Both the position numbers and the translations under genes were made by a program. Positions 26,669 to 36,253 of a stretch of DNA of 64,000 bases are shown here, piece after piece. Source of the stretch: Gammaproteobacteria bacterium (lineage in GTDB: Bacteria; Pseudomonadota; Gammaproteobacteria; Steroidobacterales; Steroidobacteraceae); contig JANYJY010000045.1 in the NCBI GenBank assembly GCA_025358295.1, positions 41,004-105,003 on the forward strand. Reading direction: 5' to 3'. The notes under the pieces are model-generated. The model saw only the letters and a list, made by a program, of their open reading frames with translations. It made no database searches and was not told the origin of the DNA. Within the stretch, counting starts at the first letter, position 1; each line of letters starts with the position of its first letter.

Positions 26669-27463
26669 ATGTTCAACTTATCGATTTACCTTGCCGGCCT
26701 CGGCGTTACTATTACGGTCGCCCTGGTAACTTGGGTGCTCAGCGTTGCCTTAAGAAACGTGGCCATTGTGGATAGCGTATGGTCCGTGATGTTTTTGCTC
26801 GATGCGTTCGTTTATCTGCATTGTTCGGGCTCGATGACTCCTCGGGCCGCCCTGTTGTTGGTGCTGGTCGCGGTCTGGGCAATTCGCCTAGCAATTCACA
26901 TTACTCTGCGCAATTGGGGTCATGGAGAGGACCGGCGTTACCAGGCAATCCGCACCCGCAATGAGCCTCTATTTGCGCTCAAAAGCGTTTATCTCGTCTT
27001 CCTACTACAGGCGGCGCTCGCTTGGGTTATCTCGCTGCCCCTATTGGGCGCAATCCTCGGCACATCGGCCTTCGGCTGGCTCGATATCGTCGGCGTTGGA
27101 TTCTGGATCGTGGGATTCGTGTTTGAGGCGGGTGCCGACTGGCAACTGATGCGCTTCAAGGCCAATCCCGCGAATGCGGGAAAAGTCATGGATCGGGGTT
27201 TCTGGCGGCTGACCCGCCACCCAAACTATTTCGGGGATTTTGCAGTCTGGTGGAGTTTCTATCTGATTGCTCTATCCGCGGGCGCCTGGTGGAGTGTCCC
27301 GGGTCCCCTATTGATGTCGATCCTGCTCATGCGCGTCTCCGGTGTCACGTTGCTGGAGGCGGATATCGGCGAACGCAGGCCGCAGTATGCCGATTATATT
27401 CGCCGTACAAATGCGTTTTTCCCGGGACGACCGCGCGAACGCAGTTCGGAGCCCGGGAGGTGA
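26669..27463 (+). CDS. DUF1295 family membrane protein (steroid 5-alpha-reductase-like)
   Basis: A 264-residue polytopic membrane protein with about six hydrophobic segments. The C-terminal NADPH-binding/catalytic signature of the steroid 5-alpha-reductase/ICMT group is visible: GFWRLTRHPNYFGDFAVWW, and near the end RRPQYADYIRRTNAFFPG. Members reduce double bonds of lipidic substrates or are uncharacterised. It shares a transcript with the exported protein 9 bases upstream. The substrate cannot be read from sequence. Confidence 0.9.
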   Translation: MFNLSIYLAGLGVTITVALVTWVLSVALRNVAIVDSVWSVMFLLDAFVYLHCSGSMTPRAALLLVLVAVWAIRLAIHITLRNWGHGEDRRYQAIRTRNEPLFALKSVYLVFLLQAALAWVISLPLLGAILGTSAFGWLDIVGVGFWIVGFVFEAGADWQLMRFKANPANAGKVMDRGFWRLTRHPNYFGDFAVWWSFYLIALSAGAWWSVPGPLLMSILLMRVSGVTLLEADIGERRPQYADYIRRTNAFFPGRPRERSSEPGR

Positions 27464-27511
27464 TTTCGCGCATTCATGGACGTCCGACGAAAGCGTTCCC
27501 GTGTCGACTGC

Positions 27512-28429
27512 CTAGAGTCGTGACAGTCGATCGCCGATCTCTTTAGCCACAAATTCCACGAAAGCGCGTACCGCCGGCGACACGCCTTTTCGCGAAGGGT
27601 AGCAGGCGTGAATCTCATGCGGCGGCATCGACCAATCCGGTAACACAATCTCAAGACGCCCATCGCTCACTGCCTCGCGGCAGATGGTCTTGGGCAGCCG
27701 CGCCACGCCAACGCCTCCCAATGCCGCATCTTTGAGGATGAGGAGATTCTCGGCGATGAAACGCGGCTCTGCGATAACGGCAGTGTATGACTCGGTGCCC
27801 CTAAATAGACTCCAGTCGTCCGTCGGGAACCCGTAGTTCATCGACAGCGTCGGGACGCCCTTCAGATCTTCCGGTGAACGCGGACGAGGCACGTCGTCGA
27901 ACAGCCTCGGGCTTGCCACCAACACCTGGGGGCTGGTGCCGATCGCTCGGACGATGAGCGATGAATCCTGCAGCGGGGTGCGATGGATAAACAAGGCCAC
28001 GTCAAACCCCTCTTCCACCAAATTGACCGCCCGGTTAGTGGATACAAGGCTGACGTTGACTTCGGGATTTTGCTTCAGGAAGGCCGGCAGGATGGGACCG
28101 AGAATTGATTGTGCCATCGAGATGGTGCAGCTCACGCGTACCAGCCCCCGCGGCCTCGCCTGCGTCTGAGCCACGGCCAGCTCAGCCGCATCCGCCGCGG
28201 CGATCATGGCGAGACAGTGCTGAAGAAAGATCTGGCCGGCGGCGGTTACCGCAAACGTTCGGGATGAGCGCTGCACCAGACGGGAACCCAGCCGCTCTTC
28301 CAATGCGGCAATCCGCCGGCTCAAACGGGATTTCGGCACACCGAGCGTCCGACTAGCAGAGGAATAGCCGTTATGAATCACGACCTGTGCAAACAGGAAC
28401 AAGTCATTAAAATCGCGCCCCTGCGGCAT
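27512..28429 (-). CDS. LysR-type transcriptional regulator
   Basis: A 305-residue regulator from ATG 28429. The N-terminal winged HTH is at residues 5-63 (ASRTLGVPKSRLSRRIAALE then RLGSRLVQRSSR). It is followed by the substrate-binding domain from about residue 90, with the usual P-L/I strands. The 18-residue longer frame to 28483 is possible but lies outside the family. It is transcribed in the same direction as, and 155 bases after, the MDR reductase that ends the catabolic operon, so it is a plausible but unproven regulator of that locus. Confidence 0.9.
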   Translation of the reverse strand: MPQGRDFNDLFLFAQVVIHNGYSSASRTLGVPKSRLSRRIAALEERLGSRLVQRSSRTFAVTAAGQIFLQHCLAMIAAADAAELAVAQTQARPRGLVRVSCTISMAQSILGPILPAFLKQNPEVNVSLVSTNRAVNLVEEGFDVALFIHRTPLQDSSLIVRAIGTSPQVLVASPRLFDDVPRPRSPEDLKGVPTLSMNYGFPTDDWSLFRGTESYTAVIAEPRFIAENLLILKDAALGGVGVARLPKTICREAVSDGRLEIVLPDWSMPPHEIHACYPSRKGVSPAVRAFVEFVAKEIGDRLSRL

Positions 28430-28584
28430 TCTTGTGACGCTCGAGGCCTCGACTCTGTCGCTTGCCGCCACTCTGCGCCCCATTGTAAGACCGCCACCTT
28501 GTAGCCAACCGTTGCCCGTGCCTAGAGTACGCCAAGGAGTCTCATAAAAGGGCGCGCAGCGATTGCGCCAGCACCCAAGTTTAT

Positions 28585-29613
28585 TTAACTCATATCGATG
28601 ACGATTTTTCCCTGCGCCTCGCCGCTTTCGCAGTACTCATGAGCCAACGCGATCTGTTCCAGTGGGAATACCTTGTCGATCAGCGGGCGAATTTGGCCTG
28701 ATTCGATCCGCTGGGTTACCTTCGCGAGCGCCGCCCCGTCTGGTTTCATGAAGCCCCAATAATAGTGACGCCCCAGCAGGGATTGCGCGTGCACCTTCTC
28801 AGCCAATTGCGCATCGGCGCGTCGCACCCCCTCTTTTAGTCCAAATTCATCGATCAACCGCATTTTCGGGGACACAATCGTGATGTAACTAGCGCCCGCA
28901 TGGGTCTTGAGCGTCGAGAGCACCGCCTCCTGCGCATCGAAGGAGCTATCTAGAGCCACGTCGATATGGCTCACCGCCTCGGGGATCGGGGTTTGCGTGT
29001 AGTCGACGATGTGATCGGGGCGTAGCTGCCGAAGGTAATCGACGTGGCGCGACCGGCAGGTCGTCGCCACGTAAGCCCCCCAGGCCTTCATCAGTTGAAT
29101 GGCAAAGCTACCCACACCCCCGGCGCCGCGCGTGATCAGGATCCGCTTCTGGTGCGCCGAAGCCTCATCGAGGCCCGCCTGCCCGACCAAAGCACTCCAC
29201 GCGGTGAGGGCGACAAAGGGGAGGGACGCGGCTTCGAGAAACGATAGTCCCGCTGGCATATGCGCCACTTCGGATGCGTCGACGGCAATGAGGTTCGCTT
29301 GGCACGCTTTGGTGGGCGCGCAATAGACACGCTCTCCCGCTTGAAATCCTTTGACGTTGGCGCCCACTGCCTGTACGACGCCTGCCGCATCGCGGCCGAG
29401 TCGCTGCGGAAAAGGCTCGGGACCTACTTGGCCCTTGAGCCGAAATACATCCTTGCCGTAGCCGTTGCGGATGGCGCAGTCGACCGGATTGACGGACGCC
29501 GCGAGGACTCGTATCAGGACCTCTGAAGCACCCGGGATTGGCGGCAGCGCGTCCTCTGCGACGCGCAGCACCTGACTCGCAGGACCGTAGGCGTAAAATT
29601 CAACCGCTCGCAT
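28585..29613 (-). CDS. NADPH-dependent MDR oxidoreductase (zinc-free, quinone reductase-like)
   Basis: A 342-residue MDR protein: MRAVEFYAYG N-terminus, SEVLIRVLAASVNPVDCAIR fold, AGVVQAVG, and nucleotide motif TRGAGGVGSFAIQLMKAWGA. It lacks zinc-site cysteines. It would reduce an enone or quinone with NADPH. The ATG lies one base after the stop of the TonB-dependent receptor (TGACATG), so translation is coupled and it is the last gene of the minus-strand catabolic operon. A role reducing an intermediate of the imported compound is inferred. Confidence 0.9.
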   Translation of the reverse strand: MRAVEFYAYGPASQVLRVAEDALPPIPGASEVLIRVLAASVNPVDCAIRNGYGKDVFRLKGQVGPEPFPQRLGRDAAGVVQAVGANVKGFQAGERVYCAPTKACQANLIAVDASEVAHMPAGLSFLEAASLPFVALTAWSALVGQAGLDEASAHQKRILITRGAGGVGSFAIQLMKAWGAYVATTCRSRHVDYLRQLRPDHIVDYTQTPIPEAVSHIDVALDSSFDAQEAVLSTLKTHAGASYITIVSPKMRLIDEFGLKEGVRRADAQLAEKVHAQSLLGRHYYWGFMKPDGAALAKVTQRIESGQIRPLIDKVFPLEQIALAHEYCESGEAQGKIVIDMS

Positions 29614-29614
29614 G

Positions 29615-31846
29615 TCAGAATTGAAAATGCGCAGTAAGTCCATAGGTACGCGGATCAGCAACCAATCCGACTCTCACCCGATCTGTGTTGTATTTGGACA
29701 CGGGGCCGCCTCCCGTGTAGTAAAGCTCGTTGGTGATGTTCTGGCACCACAATGCCAGGTTCCAATGGTTGCTGAGCGGGGTCCAAAGAACGCGCAGGTC
29801 TCCTTTGGTGTACGCCGGCGACCAGAGCGATCCAAACTCGGTGATGGTGCGCCCGATGGACACCAGGTCTGGCTGAATATTCAAGGCCCCCGCGGCCCCC
29901 AGCGATATCCGGTAATCGAAGGTGGCGTTAAATTGATGTTTCGGCACTTCACCGATGGTCTGGCCGGACCGGTCGAACGTGGTGCCGACGGCCGGCAGCA
30001 CGCTGATGTAATTCTTATAGGTCGGATCGGTCAGTGACAAGCCCAAGTTGGCGCTGAGATTGGCGGTGACATGGGCGGCCACCTCGAGTTCAATGCCCTT
30101 GCTGCGCGCGTCCGCGGTTCCCGTCGTTGGGGCGCCGTTGGCATCGAAGGTTTGCAATTGCAGATTAGAATAGTCGCTGTAGAACGCCGAAAGATTGGCC
30201 CGCACACGCTCGAGGAATTCCATCTTCACGCCTACTTCGTAGTTCTTCACTTCCTCAGGCTGAAACTCGACGTTAGGCGGTGTGGAGGGCTCGCCTGCGA
30301 ACCCGCCGCTCTTGAATCCTTCGGAATACGACGCGTATGCAAAGACATCGTTCTCGAACTGATAGTCGAGTACGAATCGCGGCGACACCTTATTCCAGCG
30401 TGCGGAGGACGCCGTCATGAAGTTACCATTGTCCAGGAACGGCGTTGAGCCGTCGGATCCGGCCTCTCCGGGCACGGCAATGGAATACGCATTCACATCG
30501 AAGGACTTCCTCTCCGTGGTGTAACGCAGGCCGGCCGTGGCACTCAATCGATCCAAAATTCGGTAGCGCACGTCCGCAAAGGCCGCCAAGGAGTTTGTGC
30601 GCAACGACTGGTCGAAATAGACAATGCCGCTGAAAGGCACCACGTCGTAGAGAATGCCGGCTAATTTGCTGCCTTGCTCGTGAAAATAATAAAGACCTGT
30701 GGTCCATGAGAGGCGGTTGGCGGAGCCCGGGCCGTTGGACGTGCTGCTCACGAGTTTCAGTTCCTCGCTCGCCGACCACGTGTGCTCATTGCTGGTCGAG
30801 TAGGCACCAATCTCGGGCGTGCGGCCATCGTCTTCCACGCTGTAGTCGGTCTCGTGCCGATAGCCCGTGATGGAAACAAAATCGAAGCCCTGCATGCGAT
30901 AACGCACGTTCAGCATGGCGCCATAGGTCTCGAGGCCCTGGCCACCGTTGGCCCCGGCGGTGACATCGAAGGGATTCGACCCCTGAGTCTGAGGGGTGAT
31001 GCCAGGACGTGGATTGCCGGTAAAAGGATTGTGCGCAAAGAATTCGTACAAGGTCCCCGGTACGTCGGTGAATATGGACTTTAAGTTGCCATGCTGCACG
31101 CCTCGCTGCCAATCGAGCGCCGCGGTGATCGAGAGCGGTTCCGACGGCGTAAATGCCAAGGTACCCCGCACGCCCTGGCGATCGATGTTGTTGGCCGTGT
31201 CGCCGGTGGTGATGTTGTGGTACAGGGCGTCGCGATTCTCTGAATCGAACGCCAACCGCCCCAGAACCCCCTCAGATATTTTGCCGCTGATCGCGCCGTC
31301 CACGTTGACTCTTCCGTAATTGCCAAAAGTCACGTCCGCGTAGCCCGACAAGTTTTCGGTCGGCGCACGCGTTGCAATACTGATGGCCCCCGCCGTCGCG
31401 TTTTTGCCGTACAGGGTCCCTTGCGGGCCGCGCAGTACTTCCACGCGCTCGACGTCGAATAGCCCCAGGTTCGCCTCTGCCTGGCGCGGCAAATAGATAT
31501 CGTTGAGAAACACCGCGACGCCGGGATCCGCGCTCAAATCCTCGCTGGTACGGCCGATACCGCGGATGGTATAGAACTCCGACCCTATGGTTTCCGCGTA
31601 GATGTGCAAGCTCGGCGTGAACTGCGCCAGGGCGGAGGTCGTGCTAATTTGCAGACGCTCGAGCTCTGCACCTTGAATGGCGCTGACCGAGATCGGCACG
31701 GTCTGCAGATTTTCGGCACGGCGCTGCGCGGTGATGATCACCTCTTGCAGGGTGTCCTCCGCCTCAGCCGCAAAGCCGCTGGTGGCGATGAGCTCCGCGA
31801 TCACGATAACGGCTAACACCGGCAAGCCGCTGATAATTTTTTTCAT
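29615..31846 (-). CDS. TonB-dependent outer-membrane receptor
   Basis: A 743-residue receptor. The signal peptide ends near TSGFAAEAE, and a TonB-box-like stretch (TLQEVIITAQRR) follows. The plug shows IRGIGR and the conserved EVLRGPQGTLYGKNATAGAI; the barrel ends in HFQF with the C-terminal Phe that BAM recognises. It would import a substrate across the outer membrane with TonB energy. The start is ATG 31846 after GGGGAGAG. It lies in the operon FAH-VOC-YncE-TBDR-MDR, so its ligand is probably the substrate of those enzymes. Confidence 0.93.
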   Translation of the reverse strand: MKKIISGLPVLAVIVIAELIATSGFAAEAEDTLQEVIITAQRRAENLQTVPISVSAIQGAELERLQISTTSALAQFTPSLHIYAETIGSEFYTIRGIGRTSEDLSADPGVAVFLNDIYLPRQAEANLGLFDVERVEVLRGPQGTLYGKNATAGAISIATRAPTENLSGYADVTFGNYGRVNVDGAISGKISEGVLGRLAFDSENRDALYHNITTGDTANNIDRQGVRGTLAFTPSEPLSITAALDWQRGVQHGNLKSIFTDVPGTLYEFFAHNPFTGNPRPGITPQTQGSNPFDVTAGANGGQGLETYGAMLNVRYRMQGFDFVSITGYRHETDYSVEDDGRTPEIGAYSTSNEHTWSASEELKLVSSTSNGPGSANRLSWTTGLYYFHEQGSKLAGILYDVVPFSGIVYFDQSLRTNSLAAFADVRYRILDRLSATAGLRYTTERKSFDVNAYSIAVPGEAGSDGSTPFLDNGNFMTASSARWNKVSPRFVLDYQFENDVFAYASYSEGFKSGGFAGEPSTPPNVEFQPEEVKNYEVGVKMEFLERVRANLSAFYSDYSNLQLQTFDANGAPTTGTADARSKGIELEVAAHVTANLSANLGLSLTDPTYKNYISVLPAVGTTFDRSGQTIGEVPKHQFNATFDYRISLGAAGALNIQPDLVSIGRTITEFGSLWSPAYTKGDLRVLWTPLSNHWNLALWCQNITNELYYTGGGPVSKYNTDRVRVGLVADPRTYGLTAHFQF

Positions 31847-31892
31847 ACTCTCCCCCCGTCGGTCATTTCGTTCTTCAAAAGCCGCTGTGTAC

Positions 31893-32957
31893 TCAAGGCC
31901 GTGCCCCTCGCGCCTCGCCGGGCGCGGTTGCGGTACGCCCCGCGGCAGCGGTGGCCACGACCAGGATCGAGAAGCTGTCTGGCAGGATTTGCGGGTAGGC
32001 GCCGAGCGGAGCGGAGAACTGCGCGCTCGGCAAGTACACGGTTCCGGTCTTGGGATCCAAGGCGCCGGTACGACTGCCGGGACGGGTCTTGAGCGTCTGC
32101 ACCAGGTGAATATCCGTGCCACTCTGCACGGCGATCACGCTCAGGATGCCGGGGTCGCCGCAGGGAATCAAAACGAGGCGACGCGCCGCATCGAACAGCA
32201 CGGCATCGGGTACATTGCCAATCTTTATCGTCGCTTGAACGTGACCCGAATTACTGTCGAGGAATACGGCGACTCCGTTGTGACACACAGAGATCAAGAG
32301 TTCATCCTCGCGATCATAGGCAAGGCCGGTTGGGCGATCGCAGCCCGGCAGAGGCAGAGTCCGCACCACATGACGATTCGCCACATCGACTTGCGCGATC
32401 TCATTGCGGCTTTCGATGTTGTCGTAAATCGATCCGCGACCGTCTGCCGCGGGGTATTCGGGCTTCCCCGGGAGTGCGATCTCACCCACGGCCTTGAGCA
32501 CGACGGGATCGATCAAGGTGAGAGACTGACTCTCTTCATTGGTGGTGATCACCAAGCCTGTGCGGGGTTCGAAGATGATGGCATCCGGTTCGCGGCCTGT
32601 CGCGATGGTGGAGATCACGCGACCCGTAGAGCCGTTGAAAACCGTAACCGTATTATCCTCGCCATTGGTGCTCATCACGCGGTCCGAATCCGGGATTGGC
32701 AACACCCCGTGGACCCAGGCGCTCGGAGCCAGGATGGAGGAGATTCCCGACTGCAAATCGACGGCGAGCACACCCCCCACGCGGCCGACATAGAGCCTCT
32801 GCGCGGCCGAGTCGACCGCGGCATAGTCCCAGCGCGCAGTCGTCGCCGCGATCTGCCGAACGACCCGGTAGGCGGCCGTGTCCGAGGCTGCGTGAACCTG
32901 CAGCGCCGCCAGGGCACCGCCGGCGAGCGCACCCATGATGCGTGCGGTGAGGCTCAC
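31893..32957 (-). CDS. YncE-like exported beta-propeller protein
   Basis: A 354-residue protein from GTG 32957, which overlaps the stop of the VOC gene as GTGA. The signal peptide (ALAGGALAALQVHAASD) is followed by a seven-bladed YVTN/YncE-type propeller: repeated units like LYVGRVGGVLAVDLQSG, NGEDNTVTVFNGSTGRV, TNEESQSLTLIDPVV and CHNGVAVFLDSNSG. Such proteins bind DNA or ligands in the periplasm, or have unknown roles. It is embedded between the VOC enzyme and a TonB-dependent receptor, suggesting a periplasmic binding role in the same uptake pathway (inference). A second, truncated relative occurs at 62511-62885. Confidence 0.88.
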   Translation of the reverse strand: MSLTARIMGALAGGALAALQVHAASDTAAYRVVRQIAATTARWDYAAVDSAAQRLYVGRVGGVLAVDLQSGISSILAPSAWVHGVLPIPDSDRVMSTNGEDNTVTVFNGSTGRVISTIATGREPDAIIFEPRTGLVITTNEESQSLTLIDPVVLKAVGEIALPGKPEYPAADGRGSIYDNIESRNEIAQVDVANRHVVRTLPLPGCDRPTGLAYDREDELLISVCHNGVAVFLDSNSGHVQATIKIGNVPDAVLFDAARRLVLIPCGDPGILSVIAVQSGTDIHLVQTLKTRPGSRTGALDPKTGTVYLPSAQFSAPLGAYPQILPDSFSILVVATAAAGRTATAPGEARGARP

Positions 32958-33547
32958 GGGCGATGCATGTCCCACGGCGTCATACCCGGTGGCAGAGCAG
33001 GCCGCCGGTACAAATCCTCGAGCGGCACCCCCCGCTCATAGTCGCGAATCATTTGTTCGGGATCGAAGATGATGCCCATGAAATTTTCCGGGTAGTAGCG
33101 ATCGAGGAAGGCATTGACCGCCTCGATGGTGGCGAAAACGTCGACCTGCAACTCAACTTTGTTGGCATCGGGATCGCGGTAGTACATTGAAACCGTGGGG
33201 CCATGATTGATGCTCCAGAAGGGTTCAATGCCGGAGGCTTTCAGGCGCCGATAGGTTAAGAGCAACGCGCCCAAGTCCCTAAAGGTGAACGACAGATGCT
33301 CGAGCCCCGTGGCCGACTCGCCGGTGGCGGCGCTTCCAGGCAATTGCACGATGCCGACCCGGTGATGTTCCTCATCGTAGGTGAGAAAGCTCACCAACTC
33401 GTTTTGGTAGGACACCCGCGCGTTCAGCACATGCAGGTACCAGTCGCGCAGCCGCGCCATGCTGGTGGTCCGCAGGACCACATGGCCGAATTTGATCGGA
33501 GTAATGGCTGCTTGGAGCGCCGGCCCGCCCAGACTGCGCGGCGTCAT
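32954..33547 (-). CDS. VOC-superfamily protein, extradiol dioxygenase-like
   Basis: A 197-residue vicinal-oxygen-chelate protein. Two beta-alpha-beta-beta-beta modules are seen. The likely metal ligands are His in FGHVVLRTT, His in GLEHLSFTF and Glu in ANKVELQVDVF, the pattern of type I extradiol dioxygenases and glyoxalases. The extra C-terminal tail (ALPPGMTPWD) is unusual. The ATG 33547 overlaps the FAH stop (TGATG; a GTG 3 bases earlier is an alternative). With an FAH hydrolase directly upstream, ring or diketone cleavage of a catechol-like intermediate is plausible, but not shown. Confidence 0.87.
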   Translation of the reverse strand: MTPRSLGGPALQAAITPIKFGHVVLRTTSMARLRDWYLHVLNARVSYQNELVSFLTYDEEHHRVGIVQLPGSAATGESATGLEHLSFTFRDLGALLLTYRRLKASGIEPFWSINHGPTVSMYYRDPDANKVELQVDVFATIEAVNAFLDRYYPENFMGIIFDPEQMIRDYERGVPLEDLYRRPALPPGMTPWDMHRP

Positions 33548-34404
33548 CACGGTTCCGGCACCACTCGATTTTCAATATGACCGATGCCCTCGATCGCGAC
33601 CCGAACCACATCACCGCTTTTTAGATAGAGCGGCGGTTGTTGCGCACCGCCGACTCCGGCCGGGGAACCGGTGGTGAGGATATCGCCGGGTTCCAGGGTG
33701 AATACCGTGGTCAGTTCCTCGATCATCTCGCCGAAGCGATAGATGAGATCGTTGGTGTTGCCGTCCTGGCGCAATTCGCCGTTGACCCATGTCCGCAGCG
33801 ACGTATCGTGAACTTTCGGTAGTTCATCCGGGGTCACGATCCAGGGACCGATCGGGCCATGCGTATCAAAGGACTTACCGAGCGTCGCCGTGAAAGCCCG
33901 TAATTGCCATTCGCGCACGCTCACATCGTTGCACACCGTGAATCCCGCGATCATCTGCCGCACGGCGGGGCCCCGCACATGGCGGCCGCGGGCACCGATG
34001 ATGATCGCGAGTTCGCCTTCGAAGTCGAGGGTATCGGAGACTTTCGGCAGGTGGATATCGTCGTAGGGGCCGTTGACACAAGTGACTTGCTTATTGAACC
34101 AAGTCTGATGCTTGGGCGGCGCCATGATGTGGGCCACTTCCTTGAGGTGGGATCGGTAGCTGCCGCCCAGCCCGAGAAACTTGCGCGGCCGCAGTACCGG
34201 CGCTTCGAGCCGCACGCTAAAGAGCGGCAGCCGTCGTGCTTGACGCGCACCCGTGCGCACCGCATCGAGCCCGTGGGGACCGGATTCAAGCAGCGCAATC
34301 ATGTCGGTGGGAAGACCAGAAACCGAGGACAAATCGACGATCTCCTCGCCTTCAACGATTCCCACCCGGGTGCGTCCGCTTTCACTAAACGTCGCCAGCT
34401 TCAT
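33547..34404 (-). CDS. Fumarylacetoacetate hydrolase-family protein
   Basis: A 285-residue FAH-fold enzyme that would hydrolyse or decarboxylate a 2-oxo/1,3-dicarbonyl acid. Family marks include FLGLGGSYRSHLKE, the metal-site strand DFEGELAIIIG (acidic ligands), FTVCNDVSVRE and the C-terminal ILTTGSPAGVG. The start ATG 34404 matches the family N-terminus (MKLATF...); the much longer upstream frame crosses the divergent promoter region and is rejected. It is the first gene of the minus-strand operon, 142 bases from the divergent dehydratase gene. Confidence 0.92.
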   Translation of the reverse strand: MKLATFSESGRTRVGIVEGEEIVDLSSVSGLPTDMIALLESGPHGLDAVRTGARQARRLPLFSVRLEAPVLRPRKFLGLGGSYRSHLKEVAHIMAPPKHQTWFNKQVTCVNGPYDDIHLPKVSDTLDFEGELAIIIGARGRHVRGPAVRQMIAGFTVCNDVSVREWQLRAFTATLGKSFDTHGPIGPWIVTPDELPKVHDTSLRTWVNGELRQDGNTNDLIYRFGEMIEELTTVFTLEPGDILTTGSPAGVGGAQQPPLYLKSGDVVRVAIEGIGHIENRVVPEP

Positions 34405-34546
34405 TGGTTCACTACCATGAATGATCTCCCCCCTTGAGTGCCGGCAAGCCTGCAACGCCCGGGTCGATGTGTCTATGCGAGCCGGTGGAACGCTGTGTTC
34501 CAAGGAGGCCGATTGCGCCTGCCGGCCGGTGACGTAACCTCGCGCC

Positions 34547-36253
34547 ATGACTCGACTCTCTCGCTCGGATGTCATGAAGCGAGGACTCGCGCGCGCGCCG
34601 CATCGAGCGTTCCTGCGCGCGACCGGTTTGAGCGACGCCGACATTGAGAAGCCGTTCGTGGCCGTCATGGGTCCGCGCAGCGACATCACCCCGTGCAATT
34701 TGCCTATCGGCGCGCTGATGGACTCGGTGAAAACCGGGATCGCGGCAGCCGGCGGTGTGGGGCGAGAATCGGGCGTGGCCATGGTCGCCGACAGCCTGTC
34801 GATGGGCCATCAAGGCATGAAATTCTCGCTCATTGCACGTGAACTCATCGCCGATAGCGTCGAAGCGGTGGTGCGTGGTCATTCCTTCGACGGTCTGGTC
34901 GGCATTGCCGGCTGCGACAAGAGCCTGCCTGGCCTGTTAATGGGCATGGTTCGATGCAACGTGCCCTCGGTGTTTCTTTACGGCGGCAGTGCGCTGCCCG
35001 GACATTTTCGCGGCGCCGACGTGACCATATTGGACGTCTACGAAGGTGTGGGGTCGGTGATGCGCAATGCGCTCGGGCCGGACGATTTGGCGCAGCTTGA
35101 GCGCTGCGCCATTCCAACGGTGGGATCCTGCCCTGGGCAATTCACCGCCAATACCATGGCGATGGTGGCCGAAACCTTAGGATTTGCGCTGCCGGGAGGC
35201 GCCACCATGCCGGCGGTTCATGCCGCGCGCGTCGCCTTGGCACGCGAGTCCGGCCACACCGTCATGCGAATCCTGAGCTCCGGATCGCCGCTACCGCGCG
35301 ATCTCGTCTGCCGAGAGAGTCTCGAAAACGCATGTGCCGTGGTGGCCGCCACCGGCGGCTCGACCAACGCGGTATTGCACATTCCGGCGATTGCTCATGA
35401 AGCGGGGATTCGTTTCGACGCCGATGACGTCGCCCGCGTGATGGCACGTGTGCCGCTGCTCGCCGACATGAAGCCCGGCGGGCAATACTTGGCGAAGGAT
35501 TTACATGCGGTCGGCGGGGTCGCCGTGGTGCTGCGGGAACTGCTGGACGGCGGTCATTTGCACGGCGACACTTTGCACGTAAGCGGCCAAACGCTGCGCG
35601 AGTATTTGGCGCAGGCGCGGCGTCCCGAGGGGCGCGTGGTCCATGCGTGCGGTGCGCCGCTGGCGTCGACCGGGGGACTCGCGGTGCTCAAAGGCAACCT
35701 GTGCCCCGAAGGAGCGTGGCTGAAGGTCGCAGGGCTGAAAACCCTGACCTTTTCGGGTCCCGCCCACGTGTTCGACAGCGAGGAGTCGTGCTCACGCGCC
35801 ATTCGGGCGCGTGAGATACAGCGGGGGTCGGTGGTGGTGATCCGCAATGAGGGTCCGCGCGGCGGCCCCGGCATGCGCGAGATGCTCGGGGTCACCGCGT
35901 TGATCTATGGGCAGGGATTGGGCGAGGAGGTGGCGTTGATTACCGATGGTCGCTTTTCCGGTGCGACCCGCGGGATGTGCATCGGGCACGCAAGCCCGGA
36001 AGCCGCAGTCGGCGGCGTGCTTGCATTGGTTCGCGACCAAGACGTGATCGATATTGATGTCCGCGCCGGGACGATACAGGTTCGCTTATCCGATGTGGAA
36101 TTGGACGATCGCCGCAAGCTATGGCGGGCGCCGCAAAGTCCTCTCGGCGGCCTACTAGAGAAGTACGCCAAAGCCGTACAGTCAGCGAGCCGAGGAGCGG
36201 TTACTCACAGCGGCGCGGTGGCATGGCCGCAGGACCTCGTCGATGACACGTAA
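34547..36253 (+). CDS. IlvD/Edd-family dehydratase with divergent motifs
   Basis: A 568-residue dehydratase that would turn a sugar acid or 2,3-dihydroxy acid into a 2-oxo acid. Cluster ligands Cys50 (SDITPCN), Cys123 (GCDKSLPG, with Lys125 as the carbamylated residue) and Cys195 ([13 protein letters not shown]) are all present. The C-terminal [20 protein letters not shown] is also family-typical. The motifs differ from standard IlvD (for example NEITPCN, GCDKNMPG, GSCGGMYTANTM), so a substrate other than the isoleucine/valine precursors is likely. The gene diverges from the FAH operon and overlaps the next gene by 11 bases. Confidence 0.9.
   Translation: MTRLSRSDVMKRGLARAPHRAFLRATGLSDADIEKPFVAVMGPRSDITPCNLPIGALMDSVKTGIAAAGGVGRESGVAMVADSLSMGHQGMKFSLIARELIADSVEAVVRGHSFDGLVGIAGCDKSLPGLLMGMVRCNVPSVFLYGGSALPGHFRGADVTILDVYEGVGSVMRNALGPDDLAQLERCAIPTVGSCPGQFTANTMAMVAETLGFALPGGATMPAVHAARVALARESGHTVMRILSSGSPLPRDLVCRESLENACAVVAATGGSTNAVLHIPAIAHEAGIRFDADDVARVMARVPLLADMKPGGQYLAKDLHAVGGVAVVLRELLDGGHLHGDTLHVSGQTLREYLAQARRPEGRVVHACGAPLASTGGLAVLKGNLCPEGAWLKVAGLKTLTFSGPAHVFDSEESCSRAIRAREIQRGSVVVIRNEGPRGGPGMREMLGVTALIYGQGLGEEVALITDGRFSGATRGMCIGHASPEAAVGGVLALVRDQDVIDIDVRAGTIQVRLSDVELDDRRKLWRAPQSPLGGLLEKYAKAVQSASRGAVTHSGAVAWPQDLVDDT

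Noticed and set aside
31677..33041. A 454-residue plus-strand open frame across the receptor and YncE-like genes
   Set aside because: It crosses three overlapping genes on the minus strand that have clear motifs and translational coupling; its translation has no recognisable domain.
34405..34782. N-terminal extension of the FAH-family protein
   Set aside because: It crosses the divergent promoter region and part of the dehydratase gene; the family N-terminus begins at ATG 34404.
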